DNA from: an uncultured Rhodospirillales bacterium
GTDB lineage: Bacteria; Pseudomonadota; Alphaproteobacteria; ATCC43930; CGMCC-115725
NCBI GenBank assembly: GCA_903822185.1
Contig: CAIJOA010000028.1
Span: 186,001-250,000 of the forward strand
Direction: 5' to 3'
DNA length: 64,000 bases
The notes under the pieces were generated by a model. That model had not been told where the DNA came from and searched no databases. It saw nothing but the letters and a program-made list of their open reading frames with translations. Positions 9,110-16,183 of the stretch are shown here, piece after piece. Each line of letters begins with the position of its first letter. Position 1 is the stretch's first letter. The position numbers were made by a program, and so were the translations under genes.

Positions 9110-10905
9110 GCGGGCCCGGCCTGTGTGGTATCGAGGAGGAATTTCTGCATGTCCCACGCGCCGGTGGGGCAGCGTTCGGCGCAGAGACTGCAATGGAGAC
9201 AGACGTCTTCGTCCTTCGCCATAATGCGGCTCGTCTTGAGCTCGGGCGAGACATAGATGTCCTGGGTGCGGTTGTTCGCCGGCGCCTGGAGGTGATGGCG
9301 CAGCTCTTCTTCCGGTTCGTTGGCGGTGAAGGTGATGCAGTCCATCGGGCAGATATCGACGCAGGCGTCGCACTCGATGCAGAGCGACGGGGTGAACACC
9401 GTCTGCACGTCGCAATTGAGGCAGCGTTCGGCCTCGGCATAGCCGAGCTTTTGATCGAAGCCGAGTTCGACCTCGACCCGCACGTCCTTCAAAGAGACTT
9501 CCTTATCCCGCTGCGGCACCCGGTACCGCTGGTCGTTGGAAATGTCGTTGTCGTAACTCCATTCGTGGATGCCCATCTTCTGGCTGATGAGGGCCACGTC
9601 CGGCGCCGGACGGTCTTTCACGTCTTCGCCATGGCAGAACTTGTCGATCGAGACGGCCGCTTCGTGGCCATGCGCGACGGCCCAGATGATGTTCTTGGGC
9701 CCGAACGCGGCGTCTCCGCCGAAGAAGACATTGGGGATCGCCGACTGGAAAGTCACAGCATCGACGGCGGGCATATCCCACTTGTCGAAATCCATGCCGA
9801 TGTCGCGCTCGATCCAGGGGAAGGCGTTCTCCTGGCCGACAGCGAGCAGCACGTCGTCGCACTCGAAGAACGGGTCCGGTTCACCGGTCGGAACGAGGGA
9901 CCGCTTGCCCTTCGCGTCATAGACCGCCTGCACCTTCTCGAAGACAACGCCGGTCAGCTTGCCGTTCTTGTGCCGAAACTCTTTGGGGACCAGCATGTTG
10001 AGGATCGGAATGTCCTCGTGCTGCGCGTCCTCTTTTTCCCACGGACTCGCCTTCATCTCCTCGAAGCCGGACCGGACGATGACCTTTACTTCTTCACCGC
10101 CGAGACGCCGCGAGGTGCGGCAGCAATCCATCGCCGTGTTGCCGCCGCCGAGGACGATCACCCGCTTGCCGATCTTGTCGGTATGGCCGAACGAAACCGA
10201 GGACAGCCAGTCGATGCCGATATGAATATTGGCGGCGGCTTCCTGACGGCCCGGCAGCTCGAGTTCGCGGCCGCGCGGCGCGCCGGAACCGACGAAAATC
10301 GCGTCATAACCTTCGGTCAGGAGCTGTTTGAGGCTGTCGATGCGCTGTCCAAGGCGTAAATCGAGCCCCATCTCGGTAATATAGCCGGTTTCCTCGTCGG
10401 TGACGGCTTCGGGAAGGCGAAAACGCGGGATTTGAGTGCGCATCATGCCGCCGGCCTTCGGATCGCCGTCGAACAGCACGATCTCGTAGCCGAGCGGCGC
10501 AAGATCGCGCGCCACGGTCAGCGAGGCAGGTCCCGCGCCGATCAGGGCGATGCGCTTGCCGTTCTTTTGAACCGGGATGCCCGGCAGGCGATCGCGAATG
10601 TCGTCTTTATTATCGGCGGCGACGCGCTTGAGTCGGCAGATCGCGACCGGTTCTTTCTCGACGCGGCCACGGCGGCAAGCCGGCTCGCACGGACGGTCGC
10701 AGGTACGTCCCAGGATTCCCGGGAACACATTCGAGCGCCAATTGACCATGTAGGCGTCGCTGTAACGCCCGGCAGCGATCAGACGGATATATTCCGGAAC
10801 GGGCGTGTGGGCCGGACAGGCCCACTGACAATCGACGACTTTGTGGAAATACTCCGGGGCCGCGATATTCGTAGGCTCCAACGCCTTTTCTCCCTCACGC
10901 TCCAC
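9094..10905 (-). CDS. korC: GltD-like FAD/NAD(P)-binding iron-sulfur oxidoreductase subunit (KorC-type)
   Basis: A 603-residue flavoprotein that would exchange electrons between NAD(P)H and the KorAB ferredoxin-linked enzyme. An N-terminal Fer4_20 domain carries paired cysteine groups (CQWACPAH and CDRPCEPAC), followed by an FAD motif (LIGAGPASLTVARDL), an NAD(P) motif (VLGGGNTAMDC), and two C-terminal 4Fe-4S motifs (CIECDACVDICP and CLHCSLCAERCP). The listed start is GTG with no good ribosome site; a TTG at 10881, preceded by GGAGAAAAGG, is an equally plausible start. It opens the korCAB-like operon. The third subunit makes direct use or production of NADPH likely, as reported for A. evansii. 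Confidence 0.8.
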   Translation of the reverse strand: MEREGEKALEPTNIAAPEYFHKVVDCQWACPAHTPVPEYIRLIAAGRYSDAYMVNWRSNVFPGILGRTCDRPCEPACRRGRVEKEPVAICRLKRVAADNKDDIRDRLPGIPVQKNGKRIALIGAGPASLTVARDLAPLGYEIVLFDGDPKAGGMMRTQIPRFRLPEAVTDEETGYITEMGLDLRLGQRIDSLKQLLTEGYDAIFVGSGAPRGRELELPGRQEAAANIHIGIDWLSSVSFGHTDKIGKRVIVLGGGNTAMDCCRTSRRLGGEEVKVIVRSGFEEMKASPWEKEDAQHEDIPILNMLVPKEFRHKNGKLTGVVFEKVQAVYDAKGKRSLVPTGEPDPFFECDDVLLAVGQENAFPWIERDIGMDFDKWDMPAVDAVTFQSAIPNVFFGGDAAFGPKNIIWAVAHGHEAAVSIDKFCHGEDVKDRPAPDVALISQKMGIHEWSYDNDISNDQRYRVPQRDKEVSLKDVRVEVELGFDQKLGYAEAERCLNCDVQTVFTPSLCIECDACVDICPMDCITFTANEPEEELRHHLQAPANNRTQDIYVSPELKTSRIMAKDEDVCLHCSLCAERCPTGAWDMQKFLLDTTQAGPACRSR

Positions 10906-11240
10906 CCAAGCGCCGCGCGATGTCCGGCGGCGTGCCCATTATACGGTCGGCGACCTGCGTCTCCTCCCCTTGGTTACTCGGCGATCGACTGAAGAATTTC
11001 AGCCGGAGACGCGCGGTACCGATCGTTAAAGGCCACTCACTCTGCCCCATCGGTGGGACCTTCGCAACCATGACAAGTCCACAGTTACGCTGTGGGTTCT
11101 GCATAAGGGAAATGCAGCATCACGTTGTTTTCCAGCATCTCATCCACAGAAAAAAACACATCGCTGTCCGTGAGCGGGTCGCCGCGCTTAACCACGTATG
11201 TTATTGTTTCCAAGCGACGGCGGCTGGGGCATTTCGAACT
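10906..11240. other. 335-bp intergenic region with two adjacent inverted repeats
   Basis: This stretch separates the minus-strand kor operon from the plus-strand SPOR gene, so it should hold promoters for both. I see two perfect inverted repeats side by side: CCACAG-TTACG-CTGTGG at 11079-11095 and CTGCAT-AAGGGAA-ATGCAG at 11099-11117. Neither is followed by a T-tract, so they look more like protein-binding sites or a structured leader than terminators. An open reading frame runs through the region in frame with the SPOR gene but lacks protein-like character. Confidence 0.5.
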
Positions 11241-12209
11241 TTGTACGAGACGAAAAACAAAACACCGCCTTCTCGCGGTACGTTGGCGGCGGCGCTCCTG
11301 CTGGGCTGTTTGCTCGCCTTGGTTTTGGGCGTTTTCGGCGCGGTCTATCTCGATCAGTTCCGCGCCCATACCGGTCCCGACATCGTCCTACGCAAAACCG
11401 CGCCCGTCGTCGCCAGCGCGACACCGCCGGAAGCCGGCCCATCCGCCACCGTAACGCCGCCCGAAAATCCGCCGGTTGCCCAAGCCGTTACGCCCCCGGA
11501 GTCGCCTGCGCCTGAAGTCGCCCAGGCTCAGCCTACTACCGCCTCGACGGTCACACCGCTCGCCGACATCGCGCCAAAACTCGAACAGATCGCACCCGCC
11601 GCCGCGCCGGCCATGGTCGCCGCAGCCGCGGGGCCGCGCTATTGGGTGGAATTTGGCGTCTATGAGGGCAAGTTCTTCGCCGACAAGCTCACCAAAAGCC
11701 TCGACGATCTCGGCATCAAGGCCACGATCACCACCGCACCCGGCCGGAATGGAACGAGATACCTCCGTGTCCGTACGGCCAATGAAAGCGATCAAGCCAC
11801 CGCCGAAGCTCAGGTTGAAAAGGCCCGCACGGCGTTCAAGATCACGCCGCTCCTGCATCGCACCGCGGCGGCAGCGACCATCGCACCGCCCAAGGCAGCT
11901 GTTGCTCCGGCAGCGACAGCATCGGCACCAAAACCCTCGCCAAAAACAGGTGCTTATTGGGTTCAGTTCGGTGCCTACAGTAGCGAGCAAGGCGCCCGCG
12001 AAATTGCAAATCAACTTGCAAAGAGTGGAATTCAAGCCACTGTAACTAAAAAAACTATTCAGGTTCCTCAGACGCTGTATCTGATCCGGGCCGAGGGCCT
12101 GCCCGATCGCGCGGAAGCAACGTCTGTGGCGCAAAAGGGCAGCGCGGTTCTGCATAGCAGCGACGCCTTCGTCCGGAAGAATTTGCGCGCCCCGCCGCTG
12201 CCGCGCTAA
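11241..12209 (+). CDS. Membrane-anchored protein with two SPOR domains
   Basis: A roughly 322-residue protein with one N-terminal membrane helix (LAAALLLGCLLALVLGVF), a long Ala/Pro-rich linker, and two SPOR domains at about residues 130-205 (starting RYWVEFGVY) and 236-310 (starting AYWVQFGAY). SPOR domains bind denuded glycan strands at division septa, so a role in the cell envelope or division is likely. The start is uncertain: TTG at 11241 is offered because it puts the helix near the N-terminus, but the frame is open from 10920 and no ATG with a ribosome site is seen. The second SPOR domain contains a run of codons (ACT, AAA, ATT, GTT, CCT) unlike its surroundings. Confidence 0.65.
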   Translation: MYETKNKTPPSRGTLAAALLLGCLLALVLGVFGAVYLDQFRAHTGPDIVLRKTAPVVASATPPEAGPSATVTPPENPPVAQAVTPPESPAPEVAQAQPTTASTVTPLADIAPKLEQIAPAAAPAMVAAAAGPRYWVEFGVYEGKFFADKLTKSLDDLGIKATITTAPGRNGTRYLRVRTANESDQATAEAQVEKARTAFKITPLLHRTAAAATIAPPKAAVAPAATASAPKPSPKTGAYWVQFGAYSSEQGAREIANQLAKSGIQATVTKKTIQVPQTLYLIRAEGLPDRAEATSVAQKGSAVLHSSDAFVRKNLRAPPLPR

Positions 12210-12218
12210 CTAGCCGAC

Positions 12219-12854
12219 ATGATTCTCACGCCGATTCCGGCGGAGCGGCTTCCCGATACCATTCGCCGTTTCGCCGAGAGCCTTACCGATTCCGCCCGCG
12301 TGGTTTTCGAGCGTATCGCCGACATCGGAGCCGCCGATCGGGCGCAGGGCGACGAAGCTGTGGCCCATCACCAGGCTGCGATCGCACTCGCCCGGAAATT
12401 CGGGATGGGCATCCTTCCCGGCAGTCCGTCGCTAGATTTTTGCTGGAACGGCCAAGCGCTGCGGTGCGAGACCGAAGCCTATGTCTTGCTGCACGAGATC
12501 GCCCATTTCCAGATCGCCCCGCCAGAGCGCCGGACGATGATCGATTTTGGCTTGGGTACCGGACCGGAAACCGGCAAAGCGGCAGAGGCCGAACAAGCAG
12601 CCACCGTCTTCGGCGTCGAACGCGAAGCCGAGGAAGCGATGTCGTCACTTTTGGGAATTCTGTGGGAAGTCGAATTAGGCCAACCGGGCTTGGCCTCTTT
12701 CCTCGATCAGAACTGGCTCGAGGGCGCCGGACGGGCCAGCGCAGCAGTGCATTTTCAGAAGACGCTTGCCAGCCTACAGCAGATCGGATTGGCCGATTTG
12801 GCAGGCCACCCGCGCCTTAAAGTAGCCGATTATTTTTTAAAATCAGTGCTTTAA
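12219..12854 (+). CDS. EpmC-like (elongation factor P hydroxylase family) HExxH protein
   Basis: A 211-residue protein with the metal-binding motif His92-Glu-Ile-Ala-His96 (LLHEIAHFQIA), followed by ERRTMIDFGLGTGP. That layout, HEIAHxxIA then a basic pair and a (V/I)DFG segment, is what I recall from EpmC/YfcM, which hydroxylates the beta-lysylated lysine of elongation factor P in gammaproteobacteria. The assignment is from memory of the family, not from an alignment. The gene sits 9 bp after the SPOR gene with no ribosome site of its own. No epmA, epmB or efp is nearby. It could instead be an uncharacterised relative with a different substrate. Confidence 0.5.
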   Translation: MILTPIPAERLPDTIRRFAESLTDSARVVFERIADIGAADRAQGDEAVAHHQAAIALARKFGMGILPGSPSLDFCWNGQALRCETEAYVLLHEIAHFQIAPPERRTMIDFGLGTGPETGKAAEAEQAATVFGVEREAEEAMSSLLGILWEVELGQPGLASFLDQNWLEGAGRASAAVHFQKTLASLQQIGLADLAGHPRLKVADYFLKSVL

Positions 12855-13051
12855 GAAGCAAATTTCTCGCGTTGGTTCACATTCATCATGTGAAGCGCGA
12901 GACAACGGTGATAAAGGCTTGGTTTTTCACGCTTAAATAGGCGCGAAATCCATGACGGTTCAGTTTCAACCGCTTCGTCCCGCGGACGTGCAACCGACCA
13001 GGGCACCCAGACGACGCTTCCGGGAACATATCCCGTCACACCTTCGCGCAT
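12851..13051 (-). CDS. Small hypothetical protein behind a CtrA-type site
   Basis: A 66-residue protein of unknown function. It is supported by a strong ribosome site (AGGAG, 9 nt before the ATG) and by an upstream region rich in GTTAAC with a full CtrA-type box about 62-77 bp before the start. The sequence has a hydrophobic start (VTGYVPGSVVWVPWSV) and a basic middle (SRLFKREKPS), with no recognisable domain. Its stop overlaps the stop of the EpmC-like gene by 4 bp, convergently. If real it may be cell-cycle regulated, which is inference. Confidence 0.55.
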   Translation of the reverse strand: MREGVTGYVPGSVVWVPWSVARPRDEAVETEPSWISRLFKREKPSLYHRCLALHMMNVNQREKFAS

Positions 13052-13112
13052 TTCTCGTCACTCCTACCGGCGGAATAGTTAACGCCAGCCATTAGCATTG
13101 CGCTAACTATGG

Positions 13113-13128
13113 TTAACGAATCGTTAAC
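13113..13128. promoter_or_regulatory. CtrA-type binding site with embedded GANTC (CcrM) methylation site
   Basis: TTAACGAATCGTTAAC matches the CtrA consensus TTAA-N7-TTAA exactly, and its seven-base spacer contains GAATC, the CcrM methylation target. Additional GTTAAC half-sites lie at 13078, 13112, 13123 and 13141. In alphaproteobacteria CtrA and CcrM control cell-cycle genes. The site could act on the small gene to its left, the ModA-like gene to its right (about 180 bp away), or both. Confidence 0.65.
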
Positions 13129-13310
13129 GACGACGTCTTCGTTAACGATTACAACTCATTAGCGAGGCGCCGGCCCACCGGACCACAATCACCTGAATGA
13201 CCAAGTGCGGCCCGGGCATAAGGTTGCATCTGCCTCTTTTCGTACTGTTAGCCCCATCGTCACGGCGATCCGGCTGTTCTATCTTCCCTCACAACAAACG
13301 GGAGGAAATC

Positions 13311-14009
13311 ATGAGCGAGATCACCTTGGTGGCGCCGGGCGGCATCCGTACCGCGATCCAGACCCTTATCCCCGCCTTCGAGAAGGCGACCGGCCACAAA
13401 GTCACCCCGACCTTTGGTTCGGGCGGCGCGGCCAAGTCCCGCACCATCGACGGCGAGATGTTCGACGTACCGGTGGTCCAGCCACCGCTCGATACCGTCA
13501 TCGCCTCGGGCAAAGTGATCCCCAGCACCGAAACCCCGATCGCTACGGTCAGCGTCGTGGTGGGCATTCCCGCCGGAACACCCAAACCGGATTTCGCCTC
13601 GGCGGAAGGCATCAAACGATTCCTGCTCGGCGCGAAATCGATCGCCTATCCTGCCGCAGCGCGCGGCGCGGCGTGCGGCGTCAGTTTCGAGGGGACAATG
13701 GCCAAGCTCGGCATCTCCGATGCCATGGCGCCGAAGGTCAAGAATTCTCAGTCCGGCTGGGAAGCCATCACCATGCTGGCCCGGGGCGAGGTCGATATCG
13801 GTGTCACCTTCGCCAGCGAAATGGATGCCGATCCCCGGGTCGAGATGCTGGGCGCGATGCCGCTCGACCTTTCGACCCCGACCGGCTTCGTCGCCTTCGT
13901 GAACGCACAGTCGAAAGAACCAGACGCCGCCCAGGCGCTGATCAAGTTTCTCAGCTCGCCCGAGGCCGCCAAGGTCTTCACCGATTGCGGGATGAAACCC
14001 GGCAAATAA
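13311..14009 (+). CDS. ModA-like type II substrate-binding protein lacking a signal peptide
   Basis: A 232-residue binding protein of the molybdate-type (SBP_bac_11) fold: it opens SEITLVAPGGIRTAIQTLIPAFEK, continues with FGSGGAAKSRTIDGE, and has VDIGVTFASEMDA and SSPEAAKVF near the end. The ATG at 13311 has an excellent ribosome site (GGGAGG, 5 nt upstream), and the mature fold starts immediately, so no export signal is present. The frame extends to 13197 but that extension does not read as a signal peptide. Family members are normally periplasmic, so this version may act in the cytoplasm. No modB or modC is nearby. It converges on the serine hydrolase with no gap. Confidence 0.75.
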   Translation: MSEITLVAPGGIRTAIQTLIPAFEKATGHKVTPTFGSGGAAKSRTIDGEMFDVPVVQPPLDTVIASGKVIPSTETPIATVSVVVGIPAGTPKPDFASAEGIKRFLLGAKSIAYPAAARGAACGVSFEGTMAKLGISDAMAPKVKNSQSGWEAITMLARGEVDIGVTFASEMDADPRVEMLGAMPLDLSTPTGFVAFVNAQSKEPDAAQALIKFLSSPEAAKVFTDCGMKPGK

Positions 14010-15218
14010 TCAGTCGTCGATCGCCTGATAAACCGAGGTCCAGAAGTCACGATAGACCTCGGACATCAGCGGGAATTCGGCGCGCTGGGTCATCAGGATC
14101 GCGGTCAGGTCCTCGCGCGGGTCGCTGTACCACGAGGTGCCGAAGCCGCCGTCCCAGCCGAACCGGCCGGGATTTCCCGAGAGTTCGTCGCGGCCGGTGG
14201 TGACGCTGAGGCCGAAGCCCCAGCCGCGGTGGTCCCAATAGCCGGGTAGAAAGCCGGACGAAGCCTTTTGATCGGCGGTCAGTTGATCAGAGGTCATCAG
14301 TTCGACCGAAGGCCGCGACAAAATCCGCTCGTGCCCGTGCTGCCCCTTATCGAGCAGCATCCGGGCGAAGACCCCATAATCATCGACCGTCGAGACGAGA
14401 CCCGCAGCACCGTCGGGGAAAGCTGGCGGCTGCGCCCAGTCGCTATCGGCGACGCCGTCGTGAAGATCGAGATTGCCGGTCTTTCCGTTCGCCCAATAGC
14501 TGGTCGCGAACCGGTCGAGCTTGGCCGCCGGCACGCTGAAGCCGGTATCCACCATGCCCAAGGGATCGAAGATCCGTTCGCGCAGAAACGTCTCGAGCGG
14601 ACGGCCGGTAACCCGCGCGATCAGCACGCCGAGGACATAGGAGCCGGTGTTGTAGCGCCAGGTCTCCCCCGGTTGGTTCATCAGCGGCAGACTGCCCAGC
14701 CGCTTCAACCATTCGTCGGAGTCGTGGACCATCGATGGACGCGGCGGTCCGAACCCGACGATGCCGAGCGCGTCGATTGCCTGCAAAATCGGATACCGGT
14801 CGGACGGCCCCATGACGATGCCCCAGCCGAGCCGGAAGGTCAGCAGGTCGCGCAACGTGATCGAACGGTGCGCCGGGACGGTTTCATCGAGTGGCCCATC
14901 GAGGCGCTTCAGTACTTTGCGGTTGGTGAGTTCCGGCAGGAACCCATCGATCGGATCGTCGAGCCGCAGCCTGCATTCCTCGACCAGGATCATCGCCGCC
15001 ACCGCCGTAATCGGCTTGGTCATCGAAGTGATCCGAAAGATCGTGTTGCGGCGCATCGCGTCGCCGTCGAAGGATTTGGCGCCGATCGTCTCGACCCGGG
15101 TTTCGCCCTTGCGGCTGATCAGCGTCACCGCGCCCGGCAAAAGGCCGCGCTCGACATGGCCGACGAGAACTCGGCGCACATGTGTGAGGCGGCGCTCGGA
15201 CAATCCACCTGCGGTCAT
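14010..15218 (-). CDS. Serine hydrolase, class C beta-lactamase/esterase family
   Basis: A 402-residue serine hydrolase of the AmpC/EstB/6-aminohexanoate-hydrolase superfamily. The nucleophile motif is Ser65-Met-Thr-Lys68 in FRITSMTKPIT, and Tyr189 in WRYNTGSYVLG is the likely second catalytic residue. GGGGAGGGATCG precedes the ATG at 15218; a longer frame adds ten residues without a ribosome site. No signal peptide is visible, which argues for a cytoplasmic esterase rather than a beta-lactamase. It is transcribed away from a MarR-type gene 57 bp off, and the palindrome between them suggests that MarR controls it. Confidence 0.8.
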   Translation of the reverse strand: MTAGGLSERRLTHVRRVLVGHVERGLLPGAVTLISRKGETRVETIGAKSFDGDAMRRNTIFRITSMTKPITAVAAMILVEECRLRLDDPIDGFLPELTNRKVLKRLDGPLDETVPAHRSITLRDLLTFRLGWGIVMGPSDRYPILQAIDALGIVGFGPPRPSMVHDSDEWLKRLGSLPLMNQPGETWRYNTGSYVLGVLIARVTGRPLETFLRERIFDPLGMVDTGFSVPAAKLDRFATSYWANGKTGNLDLHDGVADSDWAQPPAFPDGAAGLVSTVDDYGVFARMLLDKGQHGHERILSRPSVELMTSDQLTADQKASSGFLPGYWDHRGWGFGLSVTTGRDELSGNPGRFGWDGGFGTSWYSDPREDLTAILMTQRAEFPLMSEVYRDFWTSVYQAIDD

Positions 15219-15241
15219 CGATCCCTCCCCAGCACACTCGC

Positions 15242-15272
15242 TTGACAATTACGTTGATATCAACACTATATC
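15242..15272 (+). promoter_or_regulatory. Promoter of the MarR gene with a palindromic operator in its spacer
   Basis: A -35 element TTGACA at 15242-15247 is followed, about 17-19 nt later, by an AT-rich -10 region (CTATAT). The perfect 12-bp palindrome GTTGATATCAAC at 15253-15264 occupies the spacer. MarR proteins commonly bind such palindromes between divergent genes, so autoregulation and control of the serine hydrolase are plausible. This is inferred from position and symmetry. Confidence 0.55.
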
Positions 15273-15275
15273 GGT

Positions 15276-15722
15276 ATGTCAAAACACGCGCGGGTTTCCT
15301 TCGAGGATACGCTGAATGTCCGCGACAATTGCCTCTGCCTTTATCTGCAGCGGGCGGCGAGGGTCGTGGCGCGGCATTTCGACGAAGCCTTGCGCCCGTT
15401 CGATCTGACCAATGGCCAATTCTCGCTGCTGATGTCGCTCAACCGCCCTGACCCGCCAACCATCGGCATGATCTCAATCACCCTGGGCGTCGATCGCACG
15501 ACCCTCACGGCCGGCCTCAAGCCGCTGGAACGGCGCGGGTTGCTGACCGTCGCCATCGACGAGGCCGACAAGCGCGGCCGCCGCCTCGCCCTTACCCCTG
15601 GCGGCCACGCGCTGCTGATGCGCGCGCTGCCGGTGTGGAAGAGCAATCACGCCCTGATCGAGCAACGGCTGAAGCCGTCGAGCCCCGACACATTCCGCGA
15701 CGAATTGCGCGCACTTTCCTGA
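15276..15722 (+). CDS. MarR-family transcriptional regulator
   Basis: A 148-residue winged helix-turn-helix regulator. The DNA-binding part reads LTNGQFSLLMSLNRPDPPTIGMISITLGVDRTTLTAGLKPL, and the wing contains the family's D-x-R-G/RGRRLALTPGG pattern (DEADKRGRRLALT). These proteins act as dimers and usually release DNA when a phenolic or other small ligand, or an oxidant, binds. It diverges from the serine hydrolase and is followed at 22 bp by a VOC-family gene, so both may be targets. Confidence 0.85.
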   Translation: MSKHARVSFEDTLNVRDNCLCLYLQRAARVVARHFDEALRPFDLTNGQFSLLMSLNRPDPPTIGMISITLGVDRTTLTAGLKPLERRGLLTVAIDEADKRGRRLALTPGGHALLMRALPVWKSNHALIEQRLKPSSPDTFRDELRALS

Positions 15723-15744
15723 TAACCCATCCCTGGAGACGAAG

Positions 15745-16158
15745 ATGAAAGTTCAATCCTATCTGTTTTTCGACGGCCGCTGCGAGGAAGCACTCAACTT
15801 CTATAAGAAGACTCTGGGTGCCGAGATCTCAGGACTTATGCGCTACAAGGAAAGCCCAGAGCCTTGCCCCGAAGGCATGATCCCAGCTGGTTCCGAAGAA
15901 AAGATTATGCACGTCGCCTTCCGCATCGGCGATACAGAACTATTGGCCTCCGATGGGCGCTGTCAGGGCAAGCCGAACTTCCAGGGCATCGGCCAGGCTT
16001 TGACCGTGGCCAATGCCGCCGAAGCGGACAAGGTTTTCGCTGCCCTCGCCGACGGCGGCCAGATTCAAATGCCGATCGCCAAAACCTTTTTCTCGCCGCG
16101 CTTCGGCATGGTTGCCGATAAGTTCGGTGTCTCCTGGATGATCCTTAGCGAAACCTGA
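15745..16158 (+). CDS. VOC-family (PhnB/glyoxalase-like) protein
   Basis: A 137-residue vicinal oxygen chelate protein of the PhnB-like type, beginning KVQSYLFFDGRCEEALNFYKK and containing IMHVAFRIGDTELLASDG and the closing FGMVADKFGVSWMI. Members of this group include small unknown proteins and antibiotic- or demethylase-related enzymes; a catalytic role is not certain because the usual glyoxalase metal ligands are not all present. GGAGACGAAG precedes the ATG. It is likely cotranscribed with the MarR gene. Confidence 0.75.
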   Translation: MKVQSYLFFDGRCEEALNFYKKTLGAEISGLMRYKESPEPCPEGMIPAGSEEKIMHVAFRIGDTELLASDGRCQGKPNFQGIGQALTVANAAEADKVFAALADGGQIQMPIAKTFFSPRFGMVADKFGVSWMILSET

Positions 16159-16183
16159 CGCTACACCCCGCGTCCGGACCGCG

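Noticed and set aside
8063-10359. Long plus-strand open frames opposite the kor operon
   Set aside because: They are antisense shadows of well-supported genes in GC-rich DNA; their proteins are Arg/Asp/His-rich and show no domain.
11079-11160. Possible replication origin (inverted repeats plus a TCATCCACA resembling a DnaA box)
   Set aside because: Only one imperfect DnaA-like box, no AT-rich unwinding region, and none of the usual neighbours (dnaA, parAB, hemE).
10920-11240. In-frame extension of the SPOR gene to a 429-codon protein
   Set aside because: The extension is not protein-like, is rich in Cys and Arg, and would bury the membrane helix; a later start is more likely, although TTG is unproven.
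14268-15245. 325-codon plus-strand frame opposite the serine hydrolase
   Set aside because: The opposite strand encodes a complete catalytic SxxK hydrolase; the frame has low-complexity composition and no ribosome site.
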